The notes beneath the pieces are model-generated. The model saw only the letters and a program-made list of their open reading frames with translations, was not told the origin of the DNA and made no database searches. The translations under genes were made by a program, and so were the position numbers. DNA of 64,000 nt from Deltaproteobacteria bacterium GWA2_38_16 (GTDB taxonomy: Bacteria > Bdellovibrionota > JACOXK01 > 2-02-FULL-40-11): assembly GCA_001797335.1 (NCBI GenBank), contig MGPE01000005.1, positions 1-64,000 on the forward strand, in the 5' to 3' direction. Below are positions 53,133 through 61,705 of the stretch, one piece after another (positions within the stretch are counted from its first letter, which is position 1; each line of letters starts with the position of its first letter).

Positions 53133-55369
53133 CACAGCCTTCTCGAAAATCTATTTTTATGGTAGCAGGTGAAGCCTCTGGAGATCTACACGGAGCTTCC
53201 CTCATTCAAGCTCTTCTTAAAAAAGATCCTTCGCTCAGAATTTATGGGGTTGGAGGAGAGGCGATGAAACAAGCGGGGATGGAAATTCTTTTTCATTCTT
53301 CCGAGCTTGCGGTAACAGGTTTTTTTGAAGTTATATTTAAATTTAGAAAAATTTTATCTATTTTTTCTTCTATTGTAAAACACTTAAAAAAATCTTCTCC
53401 TGATGTGGTTATTCTTATTGATTACCCAGATTTTAATTTGCGATTGGCCAAAAAATTACATCGTCTTTCTATCCCTATTTTTTATTATATTAGTCCTCAA
53501 GTGTGGGCATGGAGGCGATATCGTGTTTATTCTATCCGAAAGTGGATCAATCGAATGTTTGTGGTTTTTCCCTTTGAAGTCGATTTTTATAAAAAATATG
53601 GAGTGGAAGTAGATTTTGTTGGGCATCCGTTATTAGAGGTAGTTCATACTACAGTCATCCCCCGACCTGATCCCCGAAAAACCATTGGCCTTCTTCCCGG
53701 GTCTCGACACAATGAGATTCAATATTTATTAAAACCAATGTTAGAGGCTGCACGGTTGATGTATGATCGTTATCCACAGGTTCAATTTTTATTACCCGTA
53801 GCGCCTACCCTCAAGGCAGAAGACATGGCGGTAGAAGTAAAAAAATATAATGTTCCTATAGATATAGTTACAGGGAGTTCTTTATATGATGTGGTTTCAC
53901 GGTGTGATGTGGTGGTGAGTTGTTCTGGAACTGCAACATTGGAAACAGCTATTTTGGGAAAGCCCATGGTTATTATTTATAAGTTAAGTGCACTGTCTTA
54001 TTATCTGGGGCGGTTGATCATTCGACATTTAGAGTTTTTTGGAATGCCCAATATTATTTTAGGCAAGAAAGTAGTGCCGGAGCTTCTTCAGTCCGAGGTA
54101 ACCGGAGAAAATATTGCTTCTCAAGTGTTTCGCTATCTTGGGGATCCGGTACTTTGTGAAAAGACCTCTCAGGAATTATTACAGGTGAAAACAAAACTTG
54201 GGGAACGTGGGGCGAGTCAAAGGGTGGCGGAGAAAATTTTAAAGGAGTTAGATAACAGTAGCGTGTCTCGAGGAATTGATGGATATCCCTCCTTATTTAG
54301 ATTACTTCATTATATTTCCTCTCCTCTCCTCTGGCTGGCCTCTTTAGGCTATGGTGTGGGAGTGCACCTTCGCCATGCACTCTATCGCCTGGGGATTTTT
54401 AGACGTAAAAAAGTACCTGCCAAAGTCATCTCCATTGGAAATATTACTGTTGGAGGTACTGGGAAAACCCCTCTCACGCTTTATTTGGGAAAAGCTCTTC
54501 AGGAGCGAGGGAAAAAAGTAGTAATCTTGAGTCGTGGTTATAAGCGAAGAAGTAAAAAATCCTGGGACTGTGTTTCCGATGGAGAAAAAGTGCATTTGTC
54601 TGCCCAAGAAGCCGGGGATGAACCCTATCTTATGGCTTCAAAATTAGAAGGTATTCCCATTTATGTCGGAGCCAAGCGCCTTCAGTCAGCCCAAGAAGCC
54701 TTAAAACGCCATGCGGTGGATGTATTTTTACTGGATGATGGATTTCAACATACAAAACTTCATCGCGATTTTGATTTTGTAACGATCGATGCAACTTCTT
54801 TTAAATATTCTGCTCATTTACTTCCCTATGGATTATTTCGTGAACCTCTTTCATATTTAAGAAGGGCCGATTGTTTAATTTTAACCCGAACTCATCAAAT
54901 TAATCCTATTCAAAAAGAAAATATTAAAAAAAGATTAAAATATTTTAATCCCTCAGCTCCTATTTTAGAAGCTAATTACCGTCCTGTGGGGTTAAAGCAC
55001 ATGGTTTCTCAAGATAGCCTGCCTATTGAAGCACTTTCCGGAAAAAAAGTATTTGCTTTTGCAGGGATTGGAAATCCTACTTCCTTTCAAAAAGTCATCC
55101 GAGATTTAAAAGCAGATGTTGTTGGATTTAAACGGTATTTAGACCATCGTGCCTATACCATAAAAGATATAGAACGAATTTTAGCTAAAGCGCAGGAGAA
55201 AAAAGCAGATTTAATTTTAACAACAGAAAAAGATGCTGTGCGAATTTTAGGATTTATCCCCACCTCTGTCATTCTGAGCAAAGCGAAGAATCTCCCCCTG
55301 TATTCTCTTTCCGTTGACTTACAATTTACTTCACCCCATCAGATTGCTGATGTATTAAATGCCATATGA
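53129..55369 (+). CDS. lpxBK: LpxB-LpxK fusion (lipid-A-disaccharide synthase / 4'-kinase)
   Basis: A single 746-residue frame encodes two consecutive lipid A enzymes. Residues 1-380 are LpxB: VAGEASGDLHGASLIQAL, VILIDYPDFNLRLAKKL, VWAWRRYRV, GLLPGSRHNEI, CSGTATLETAILG. Residues 385-746 are LpxK: SLFRLLHYISSPLLWLASLGY membrane-associated helix, P-loop VGGTGKTP (441-448), SRGYKRRS, AGDEPYLMA, LLDDGFQH and TEKDAVR. The first makes the disaccharide 1-phosphate that the second phosphorylates. No stop or frameshift lies between. Residues 714-723 (VILSKAKNLP) come from a dispersed repeat. Overlaps the GnnA-like gene and lpxL by four bases. Confidence 0.93.
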   Translation: MTQPSRKSIFMVAGEASGDLHGASLIQALLKKDPSLRIYGVGGEAMKQAGMEILFHSSELAVTGFFEVIFKFRKILSIFSSIVKHLKKSSPDVVILIDYPDFNLRLAKKLHRLSIPIFYYISPQVWAWRRYRVYSIRKWINRMFVVFPFEVDFYKKYGVEVDFVGHPLLEVVHTTVIPRPDPRKTIGLLPGSRHNEIQYLLKPMLEAARLMYDRYPQVQFLLPVAPTLKAEDMAVEVKKYNVPIDIVTGSSLYDVVSRCDVVVSCSGTATLETAILGKPMVIIYKLSALSYYLGRLIIRHLEFFGMPNIILGKKVVPELLQSEVTGENIASQVFRYLGDPVLCEKTSQELLQVKTKLGERGASQRVAEKILKELDNSSVSRGIDGYPSLFRLLHYISSPLLWLASLGYGVGVHLRHALYRLGIFRRKKVPAKVISIGNITVGGTGKTPLTLYLGKALQERGKKVVILSRGYKRRSKKSWDCVSDGEKVHLSAQEAGDEPYLMASKLEGIPIYVGAKRLQSAQEALKRHAVDVFLLDDGFQHTKLHRDFDFVTIDATSFKYSAHLLPYGLFREPLSYLRRADCLILTRTHQINPIQKENIKKRLKYFNPSAPILEANYRPVGLKHMVSQDSLPIEALSGKKVFAFAGIGNPTSFQKVIRDLKADVVGFKRYLDHRAYTIKDIERILAKAQEKKADLILTTEKDAVRILGFIPTSVILSKAKNLPLYSLSVDLQFTSPHQIADVLNAI
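55268..55295 (+). repeat. Dispersed repeat copy 2, inside the lpxK part
   Basis: GTCATTCTGAGCAAAGCGAA followed by GAATCTCC, matching the copies at 37554 and 57365. Read in frame as VILSKAKNLP near the end of LpxK. Confidence 0.85.
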
Positions 55370-56232
55370 TGTACCGATGTGCTTTGTGGGTATGTGATGG
55401 ACTGAGCGTATTTTTAAATTTTCTACCTAAATCTTTTTTAAAATTTTTAGCCAGAGGGATTGTGTTTGTTTGGTATTGGATCATTCCCTTTCGAATCAAT
55501 GTGGTTCAACGGACTTTAACCATTGCTTATGGTCAGGAAAAAACAAAAGAAGAAATTCAGCATCTTTTAAAACAAAATCTACTTCATTATGTGTATTTAC
55601 TCATTGAATTTATTCAATGGCGAACGCTCTCACTTGAAACTATTCAAAAACGAACTCAGATGGAAAATCTTTCTGTCTTGCTAGAGGCTCTTAAAGAAAA
55701 TAAAGGAGTTATTCTTTTAACGGCGCACCTTGGTAATTTTGAATGGATGGCGGGAGTGGCTCCATTGTTTAACCTGCCTTTACATATTATTGTGCGCCCG
55801 ATGAAAAGTAAATTATTTGAGCATATTATTTCGAGTCAACGTCAGAAAACAGGAGTGAGTTTAATGGGTCCTGAAAATTCAAATTGGCACATCTTAGATC
55901 TCTTCAAAAAAAATCAAATCGTAGGTGTTATTTTTGATCAACGCAGAGGATCTGGAATTTTGGTTGATTTTTTTAAAAAGCCCGCCTTAACCACCCAAGG
56001 GTTAGCGTATTTACTGGAACGTTCAGAGGCGATTGTGGTTCCGGTTTATACCTATAGAAGTGACTTAGGGGAAATGGTTGTTCATGTGGATCCGGCTGTT
56101 TCATACAAAAAGGTTGGCACCCGTAAAGAAAATATATATTATAATACTCAGAGGTATACGGATGTTGTGGAACAGATGGTGCGATGTCACCCGGAACAAT
56201 GGTTTTGGATTCATGATCGATGGAAAATGTAA
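55366..56232 (+). CDS. lpxL: Lipid A acyltransferase, LpxL/LpxM (HtrB/MsbB) type
   Basis: 288 residues; ATG 55366 overlaps the lpxBK stop. A membrane anchor lies near the N-terminus (LARGIVFVWYWIIPFRI). The catalytic H-x4-D/E appears as HLGNFEW in VILLTAHLGNFEWMAG, followed by the R in IIVRPMKS, the GVIFDQRRGSGILVDFFKKPA segment, and a C-terminal WFWIHDRWK. It adds a secondary acyl chain to Kdo-lipid A or its precursor. Which position and chain cannot be told. Confidence 0.9.
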   Translation: MMYRCALWVCDGLSVFLNFLPKSFLKFLARGIVFVWYWIIPFRINVVQRTLTIAYGQEKTKEEIQHLLKQNLLHYVYLLIEFIQWRTLSLETIQKRTQMENLSVLLEALKENKGVILLTAHLGNFEWMAGVAPLFNLPLHIIVRPMKSKLFEHIISSQRQKTGVSLMGPENSNWHILDLFKKNQIVGVIFDQRRGSGILVDFFKKPALTTQGLAYLLERSEAIVVPVYTYRSDLGEMVVHVDPAVSYKKVGTRKENIYYNTQRYTDVVEQMVRCHPEQWFWIHDRWKM

Positions 56233-57184
56233 GCTTTTTATAAGCATTGGTGTTCTTTTTCTCTTTTTATCTTGTGGCGGCGGTTTCCAATCCATTGAAA
56301 AATTAGAAAAAATTGAGCCTCCGAAAGATATTGAAAGTGCTATTCGCATTGAACCCGCTAAAAAACCTTCTAAAAAAACAAAAACAGTTTTTCAAGTTAC
56401 AAGACAACTTTCAGCATTTGAAACCAAAGAGGCTAAAAAACGAGCCAAACAATTTTCTCATCTAAACGTTTTTAGGGTGGGAGAAAAAGTAACCATGGCT
56501 TTAACGTGGTTTGCCATTAAAGCTGGGGATGTGACGTTAGAAGTTCATCCCTTTGTTTATGTGGGAGATCGCAAAACCTATCATTTTGTGGGTACAGCCA
56601 AAACCTCTGGGGCCATGAATCTGATTCATAGTGTGGATGATTCGATAGAAAGCTATGTGGATCAAGAAACTTTTTATCCTTATAAAGCGGAACTTCATGG
56701 AAAAGAAACCGATCGCATTCGAGAAGGGCTTGTCCTTTTTGACTATATAACGAAAAATATTGAATATTGGATGAAGGTCGTGCATGTCAAAAAAGGAATT
56801 AAAGAAAAGCGCAGAACCGATCCTTTTGTTCCAGGAGTGATTGATATTTTTACCTCAGCATTTTATTTAAGAGCACAGGATCTAAAAGTAGGCGAAATTT
56901 ATCATGCAGAAGTATATAATGCGGGAAAACGTATTACGGTTGATGCGGAAGTATTACGAAAAGAAAAATTAGAAACGGAAATTGGGGAATTTGATACCTT
57001 GGTCGTTCGACCTATTGCCAAATTTGAAGGAATTTTACAAACCTCGGGAGATTCTACCATTTGGGTGACCGATGATGACCGCCATTTCGTTTTACAACTT
57101 GAAACGAAAATTAAAATAGGCTATGTAGTGGCCAAGCTTAAAAAAATTGAAGACTCAGAATACCAGTTACCCAAAAAGGAGTAA
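56213..57184 (+). CDS. DUF3108-domain lipoprotein
   Basis: The ATG at 56213, 20 bases inside lpxL, gives 323 residues with a lipoprotein signal (KLFISIGVLFLFLSCGGG, Cys about residue 18). From about residue 80 the sequence fits the DUF3108 beta-barrel-like domain: EKVTMALTWFAIKAGDVTLEV, TAKTSGAMNLIHSVDDSIESYVD, FDYITKNIEYWMKVV. Family members lie near LPS or cell-envelope genes but have no proven role. An upstream start at 56078 would place the signal peptide internally and is rejected. Confidence 0.85.
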   Translation: MIDGKCKLFISIGVLFLFLSCGGGFQSIEKLEKIEPPKDIESAIRIEPAKKPSKKTKTVFQVTRQLSAFETKEAKKRAKQFSHLNVFRVGEKVTMALTWFAIKAGDVTLEVHPFVYVGDRKTYHFVGTAKTSGAMNLIHSVDDSIESYVDQETFYPYKAELHGKETDRIREGLVLFDYITKNIEYWMKVVHVKKGIKEKRRTDPFVPGVIDIFTSAFYLRAQDLKVGEIYHAEVYNAGKRITVDAEVLRKEKLETEIGEFDTLVVRPIAKFEGILQTSGDSTIWVTDDDRHFVLQLETKIKIGYVVAKLKKIEDSEYQLPKKE

Positions 57185-57187
57185 GTT

Positions 57188-57355
57188 ATGGCCATTAGCC
57201 CAGAATTATTAGAAGTGATTGCCTGCCCACAATGTAAAGGAGATTTAGAGTTAACAGCAGCCCAAGATTGGTTTATTTGCCATGCCTGTCAACTTAAATA
57301 TCCCATTCGCGATGATATCCCGATTATGCTTATTGAAGAAGCAACGTCTTTTTAA
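57188..57355 (+). CDS. Trm112/YcaR-like small zinc-binding protein
   Basis: A 55-residue protein: ISPELLEVIACPQCKGDLEL, then WFICHACQLKYPIRDDIPIML. Two CxxC pairs (CPQC and CHAC) form a zinc ribbon; the final RDDIP-ML is typical of UPF0434/Trm112. In E. coli the homologue ycaR lies between lpxK and kdsB, the same LPS setting. Function in bacteria is uncertain; it may partner methyltransferases. It starts three bases after the DUF3108 gene. Confidence 0.92.
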   Translation: MAISPELLEVIACPQCKGDLELTAAQDWFICHACQLKYPIRDDIPIMLIEEATSF

Positions 57356-57364
57356 TGAGGGAAT

Positions 57365-57391
57365 GTCATTCTGAGCGAAGCGAAGAATCTC
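57365..57391 (+). repeat. Dispersed repeat copy 3, directly before the waaA start codon
   Basis: GTCATTCTGAGCGAAGCGAA followed by GAATCTC. The waaA ATG (57392) abuts it. A Shine-Dalgarno-like GAGGGA (57357-57362) lies on the far side of the repeat. Confidence 0.9.
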
Positions 57392-58663
57392 ATGTTTATC
57401 CTTTACAATATTCTTTTAACTTTGCTTTGTCTTTTAGGACTTCCTTATTTTTTATTTAAACTTGCTTTTGAAAAACGCTATCAATATGGGGTGTGGGAGA
57501 GACTGGGGTTTCTTTCAAAAGACAAAAAAGAAAAAATTTTAGATCAATGCCCCATTTGGTTTCATGCGGTATCTGTTGGAGAGGCATCTGCCGTTTATCC
57601 TCTCTATAAAGCCTTTAAAGAAAAATATCCTCATCAGATGGTTCTTTTTTCAACTACCACAAAAACCGGTCAAGATTGGATGGAGCATAAATTATTTTCA
57701 AAAGATGTATTGATTTATTTTCCTATCGATCTGTATTGGAGTGTGAGACGGGTTTTAAATGTTGTTCGACCTACCGCTTTTATTGCGGTTGAAACGGAAA
57801 TATGGCCTAATTTTTGGTGGTTGGCGCAAAAATACCATCAAACAAAACTGGCTTTAATTAATGGAAGGCTGTCCGATCGTTCTTTTCATCAGTATACTAA
57901 GGTTCGTTTTTTCCTAAAGCATGTTTTAAATAAAGTAAGCATGGTTAGTTGCCAAACTGAACGAGATCAAGAACGGTTTATTGCCTTAGGAGCTCCCTCT
58001 GCACGTGTGGCGGTGGGAGGAAATCTTAAATTTGAAGTTTCTATCAATGATGCCTCAAAAAAACAATTGGGAGTAGGGGATGCCCCTATTTTGGTAGGAG
58101 GCAGTACACATGCGGGAGAAGAAGAAATTTTAATTCGATGTTATCAGGAACTTAAATCTTTTTTTCCATCTCTTTGTTTAATTTTGGCTCCCCGTCATCC
58201 GGAACGATTTAAAGAAGTAGAAAATTTAATTCTTCAAATGGGGGAAGCCTGCTTTTTAGAATCGCATATAGAAAAAGAGCCATGGCCCAAAAATTCTATT
58301 TTATTAATTGATGGGATGGGGAAACTTCCTTCATATTATTCCTTGGCAACCATTGTCTTTATGGGTAAAAGTTTAACCGCTGAAGGGGGACAAAATTTTT
58401 TAGAACCTGCCGCCTTAGGAAAAGCTATTATTTTTGGGCCTCATATGGAAAATTTTAGACAGAGTGCAGAGGAATTTTTAAAGAAAGAAGCAGTGCTTGA
58501 AGTTCGCTCTGAAAATGAATTAAAGAATGCGCTTCAAAAACTCTTAGATTCAACAGTATTAAGAGGAGTTTTAGAAAAAAGAGCAAAAGAATTGGTGAAT
58601 AAAAATAAAGGTGCTCTGGCATTAAACTTAAAGTATATTGAAACCTATGTTCAAAACCATTGA
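57392..58663 (+). CDS. waaA: Kdo transferase WaaA (KdtA)
   Basis: 423 residues. The N-terminal FILYNILLTLLCLLGLPYFLF is the usual membrane anchor, then GVWERLGF; IWFHAVSVGEASAVYPLY carries the catalytic region, VETEIWPNFWW and LINGRLSDRSF the acceptor side, and APILVGGSTHAGEEE, LAPRHPERF, EGGQNFLEPAALGKAI the GT-B donor domain. It transfers one or more Kdo sugars from CMP-Kdo to lipid A precursor. No Shine-Dalgarno is close to the ATG because of the repeat; the protein N-terminus fits this start. Confidence 0.96.
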   Translation: MFILYNILLTLLCLLGLPYFLFKLAFEKRYQYGVWERLGFLSKDKKEKILDQCPIWFHAVSVGEASAVYPLYKAFKEKYPHQMVLFSTTTKTGQDWMEHKLFSKDVLIYFPIDLYWSVRRVLNVVRPTAFIAVETEIWPNFWWLAQKYHQTKLALINGRLSDRSFHQYTKVRFFLKHVLNKVSMVSCQTERDQERFIALGAPSARVAVGGNLKFEVSINDASKKQLGVGDAPILVGGSTHAGEEEILIRCYQELKSFFPSLCLILAPRHPERFKEVENLILQMGEACFLESHIEKEPWPKNSILLIDGMGKLPSYYSLATIVFMGKSLTAEGGQNFLEPAALGKAIIFGPHMENFRQSAEEFLKKEAVLEVRSENELKNALQKLLDSTVLRGVLEKRAKELVNKNKGALALNLKYIETYVQNH

Positions 58664-59669
58664 ACAATTTCCAAATGCCTCTCTTTTAGTATTGGGAGAT
58701 GTTATTTTAGATTGCTACCTTTGGGGACAAGTTGAGAGAATTTGTCCTGAGGCTCCCGTTCCAGTTGTGGAAGTGACCCGCGAATCGATGATGCTCGGAG
58801 GAGCGGCTAATGTGGTGACCAATTTAAAATCTTTAGGTGCTCAGGTATCTTTGTGTGGAGTGGTAGGGAAAGACGAGGCGGCTCAAGAAATTTCTAAAAA
58901 ATTAAAAGAAATGGGAGTAGATTCCCATGGTTTAATTTGTGAATCTCATCGCCCGACATCTAAAAAAACCCGTATTGTCGCTGGGCATCAGCAGGTGGTT
59001 CGATTTGATCATGAAACCAAAGCCTGTGTGGCATCAGAAACAACACAAAAAATTTCTGCCTTTTTAGAGAAAAATTGGAAAAAATTTGATGCCATTATTA
59101 TTTCTGATTATGGGAAAGGGATGATTACTCCTCTTCTTTTAGAAAAAATAACAAAACTTCATGAGAAAAATTCAAAACTTATTTCTGTCGATCCCAAAGA
59201 ACGTAATATGGAATATTATAAAGGTGTATCCTTAATAACCCCTAATAAAAAAGAAGCTTCTTTTGCAGCCCAAAAAGATATTGAAACAGAAGAAGATTTA
59301 AAGGAAACGGGAAGAAAAATTATTCATCGGCTTCAATGTGAAAACTTGGTGATTACTCTGGGGGCCGATGGAATGGCATTGTTTAAAAAATCAGGTGAAT
59401 TTTTAAAAATTCCAACCTTTGCCAAAGAAGTGTTTGATGTGAGTGGAGCTGGAGATACAGTGGTCAGTGTCTTAACGTTGGCCTTAAGCTGTGGTGCATC
59501 CTTAGAAGAAGCTGCTGTGTTGGCTAATTTTGCAGCTGGGATCGTGGTGGGAAAAATTGGAACAGCTTCTGTGACCCCCGAAGAGCTTAAGAAATATATT
59601 CAGGTTGAAAAAAAACGTATTTCTCCCACAAAATTATCTTTTGAGTCCTTGACATCCCCTGTTTTGTGA
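58647..59669 (+). CDS. hldA: D-glycero-beta-D-manno-heptose-7-phosphate kinase
   Basis: A 340-residue PfkB-family kinase from ATG 58647; a TTG nine bases earlier is possible. ASLLVLGDVILDCYLWGQVERICPEAPVPVVEV is diagnostic of HldA/RfaE1, GGAANVVTNLKSLGAQVSLCGVVG the sugar-binding part, and FDVSGAGDTVVSVL the ATP site with catalytic Asp. It phosphorylates heptose 7-phosphate at C1 for ADP-heptose, used in LPS inner core. It lacks the nucleotidyltransferase domain of the E. coli HldE fusion, so a separate HldC is expected. Overlaps waaA by 17 bases. Confidence 0.93.
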   Translation: MFKTIEQFPNASLLVLGDVILDCYLWGQVERICPEAPVPVVEVTRESMMLGGAANVVTNLKSLGAQVSLCGVVGKDEAAQEISKKLKEMGVDSHGLICESHRPTSKKTRIVAGHQQVVRFDHETKACVASETTQKISAFLEKNWKKFDAIIISDYGKGMITPLLLEKITKLHEKNSKLISVDPKERNMEYYKGVSLITPNKKEASFAAQKDIETEEDLKETGRKIIHRLQCENLVITLGADGMALFKKSGEFLKIPTFAKEVFDVSGAGDTVVSVLTLALSCGASLEEAAVLANFAAGIVVGKIGTASVTPEELKKYIQVEKKRISPTKLSFESLTSPVL

Positions 59670-59676
59670 TTAATGT
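59649..59676 (+). promoter_or_regulatory. Possible promoter at the end of hldA
   Basis: TTGACA (59649-59654), 16-base spacer, TAATGT (59671-59676), spanning the hldA stop. It would drive the secreted-protein gene at 59706, whose ATG follows AAAAGGAG. Confidence 0.5.
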
Positions 59677-59705
59677 AAATCAAACTTTTTAAAAGGAGTA
59701 CAAAT

Positions 59706-60560
59706 ATGAAAAAAATAGTGTTTAGTTTGTTGTTCTTAATTATTTCTCTTCCCGTATTTTCTGCAGAAAATCGTGAAATTCAAAAAGGATTTGTTGAAGA
59801 CATGTATTTAGGAGAAATGGATCCTTTTGTAGTTGGAGATGCGTGTATTTTGAATGTTCGAACAGAAGATAAACTTTATGGATTGGTTCAGGCGGATGAT
59901 TCTTGCTATGGTAAGGAACAAGAGCTGAAGTCTTTAAAAGGAAAATGGATTTCTATTTCCAATTCTCATTTAACGACCATAGATAATAAAGAAGCGATTA
60001 GAGTTTTGAAAGAGTTTGATTCAGAACCTTTTTATCTTTGGTGGGATGGAGAGCTTGACCAAGTACTTACTGTTTCTTTTGAAAAAGCAAAAAAATTAAA
60101 ATCTCCTGGGCTGGAGAAGCTTAGAGAGTTGGGGAAGAAAATGCTCAATGAAGAGATTGGTGGGAATGCAGCCAACGTTTCTCTTTTTAAATGGGTAGCT
60201 TTTGAATCCCCTCTTTCTTTAAAAGATGCGATTCGCAATCTAATTTATGCTGAAGATGGGTCAGAGTATTTAGAAGAGGTCAGTGTCTATGATGTGCCAG
60301 CTAATGATAAAAGTCTTGAAGAAGCTGCCTTTAAATTGATCCCATCGGAAGATAGAGATGGCTGGACAGAATTTAGAGGAGAACTGACGGATGTACTTAT
60401 AGATCTCTCTCGAGAAACTACTCGATATGAAAAAGAGTGGAGATATATTTTCTTTAGCGGTGGATTAGGAGGAGCTTTTGACTATTCTACCTCTTTTATT
60501 GCTGTCTTTGATCGAGCAACCGATGAAGTGATTATCCTTGTTCAAGGATATAGCGAATAG
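59706..60560 (+). CDS. Secreted protein of unknown function
   Basis: 284 residues with signal peptide MKKIVFSLLFLIISLPVFSA. The mature part has two early cysteines (Cys47 and Cys67, in GDACILN and DDSCYGKE) that may pair, a mainly charged helical centre, and a strand-rich end (WRYIFFSGGLGGAFDY, FIAVFDRATDEVIILVQGY). No family recognised. It has its own likely promoter and terminator, so it appears to be a separate unit within the LPS gene block. Confidence 0.68.
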   Translation: MKKIVFSLLFLIISLPVFSAENREIQKGFVEDMYLGEMDPFVVGDACILNVRTEDKLYGLVQADDSCYGKEQELKSLKGKWISISNSHLTTIDNKEAIRVLKEFDSEPFYLWWDGELDQVLTVSFEKAKKLKSPGLEKLRELGKKMLNEEIGGNAANVSLFKWVAFESPLSLKDAIRNLIYAEDGSEYLEEVSVYDVPANDKSLEEAAFKLIPSEDRDGWTEFRGELTDVLIDLSRETTRYEKEWRYIFFSGGLGGAFDYSTSFIAVFDRATDEVIILVQGYSE

Positions 60561-60585
60561 TTCTCTTTATTTACTTATTTCTTAA

Positions 60586-60625
60586 AAAGCGCTCATTAAG
60601 CTAAGTTCTTATGAGCGTTTTTTTT
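60586..60625 (+). terminator. Rho-independent terminator after the secreted protein
   Basis: CGCTCATTAAG (60590-60600) and CTTATGAGCG (60608-60617) form a ten-pair stem with one bulged base, followed by a run of eight T. Confidence 0.85.
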
Positions 60626-60632
60626 AATTTTT

Positions 60633-61169
60633 ATGAGTATTCCAAAAGAACCGAGTCGAGTGAAATTGATTGTGAGCAGTATTTATTCAGATCAAGTGGC
60701 GTGTGAAAAAGTCGTCTCTTTACTCAAAGAAAAATTTGGTCTTATCGATATCATAGAGGCGCACTTTCCCTTTACCTTTACGACGTATTATCACAAAGAA
60801 ATGGGAGAGCCTCTTTTTCGATCTTTTTTGAGTTTTCAAAAACACATTTTAAGAGAAGCGTTGCCGGATATTAAACTTTTTACCAACGAAATTGAAAATA
60901 GTCTTGCAAAAGAAGGGGGGCGGCGTACTATAAACATTGATCCAGGATACATCAATGATGCGCAGCTTATTTTAGCAACTGGGAAAAATTTTTCGCATCG
61001 GATTTACTTGGGAAAAGGTATTTTTGGGGATTTAACGCTTATTTATTCAAAGGGTGAGTTTCATGCACAGCCATGGACCTATCCGGATTATCAACAAGAA
61101 CCTATTTTAGGACTTCTAAAGAAAATGAGAGAGCGTTATTTAATTGAGTGTGAGGAGAATAGGGGATGA
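60633..61169 (+). CDS. DUF4416 family protein
   Basis: 178 residues. SRVKLIVSSIYSD, LIEAHFPFTFTTYYHKEMGEPLFRSF-SF (abridged as FPFTFTTYYHKEMG) and RRTINIDPGYINDAQLILATGKNFSHRIYLG-GIFGDLTL are the conserved segments of DUF4416, a family of unknown function common in deltaproteobacteria and other diderms. Conserved polar residues in NIDPGYIN and a final E-Y-Q-EP-L pattern suggest an enzyme. It overlaps kdsC by four bases, so a role linked to Kdo or LPS is plausible but unproven. Confidence 0.85.
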   Translation: MSIPKEPSRVKLIVSSIYSDQVACEKVVSLLKEKFGLIDIIEAHFPFTFTTYYHKEMGEPLFRSFLSFQKHILREALPDIKLFTNEIENSLAKEGGRRTINIDPGYINDAQLILATGKNFSHRIYLGKGIFGDLTLIYSKGEFHAQPWTYPDYQQEPILGLLKKMRERYLIECEENRG

Positions 61170-61705
61170 ATCAAAAACTTAAAAAAATAAAAATGATTAT
61201 TTTAGATGTCGATGGCGTCTTAACCGATGCGGGGCTTATGATTGGATACAATGGTTTTGAATATATGAAATTTAATGTTCAAGATGGCGCGGGCATCGTG
61301 TTGGCTCAAAAAATAGGATATCGCTTTGCGATGATCACAGGGAGAAATACCGCCATTATTTCCCGAAGGGCCAAAATGTTACATATTAAAGATGTATATC
61401 AAAATAAACTTTATAAAATGGATTCTTATAAAAAAATATTAAAAAAATACAAACTGAAAGATGAACATATTTGTTATATTGGAGATGATATTTTAGATCT
61501 GCCCATTTTAATGCGGGTTGGATTTTCAGCTGCTCCTCAAGACGCTGTGCCTGATGTTAAAAAACGAGTAGATTATGTTGCTAAACGTTTAGGGGGATGT
61601 GGGGCGGTACGAGAAATTATTGATATTATTTTAGATGGTGCAGGAGTCAAAGATCAGTTTGTTAAAGATATTATGAAAGGCTACAAAGCAGGAAAACCGG
61701 CATGA
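61166..61705 (+). CDS. kdsC: Kdo-8-phosphate phosphatase KdsC
   Basis: 179 residues in the HAD C0-cap group. Motif I is MIILDVDGVLTDAGL, motif II FAMITGRNT, and motif IV YIGDDILDLPIL; the family signature GYNGFEYMKFNVQDGAGI is present. KdsC removes phosphate from Kdo 8-phosphate to give Kdo. The ATG overlaps the DUF4416 stop by four bases, and its own stop overlaps kdsB by four. C-terminal loop RLGGCGAVREI is typical. Confidence 0.95.
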   Translation: MNQKLKKIKMIILDVDGVLTDAGLMIGYNGFEYMKFNVQDGAGIVLAQKIGYRFAMITGRNTAIISRRAKMLHIKDVYQNKLYKMDSYKKILKKYKLKDEHICYIGDDILDLPILMRVGFSAAPQDAVPDVKKRVDYVAKRLGGCGAVREIIDIILDGAGVKDQFVKDIMKGYKAGKPA

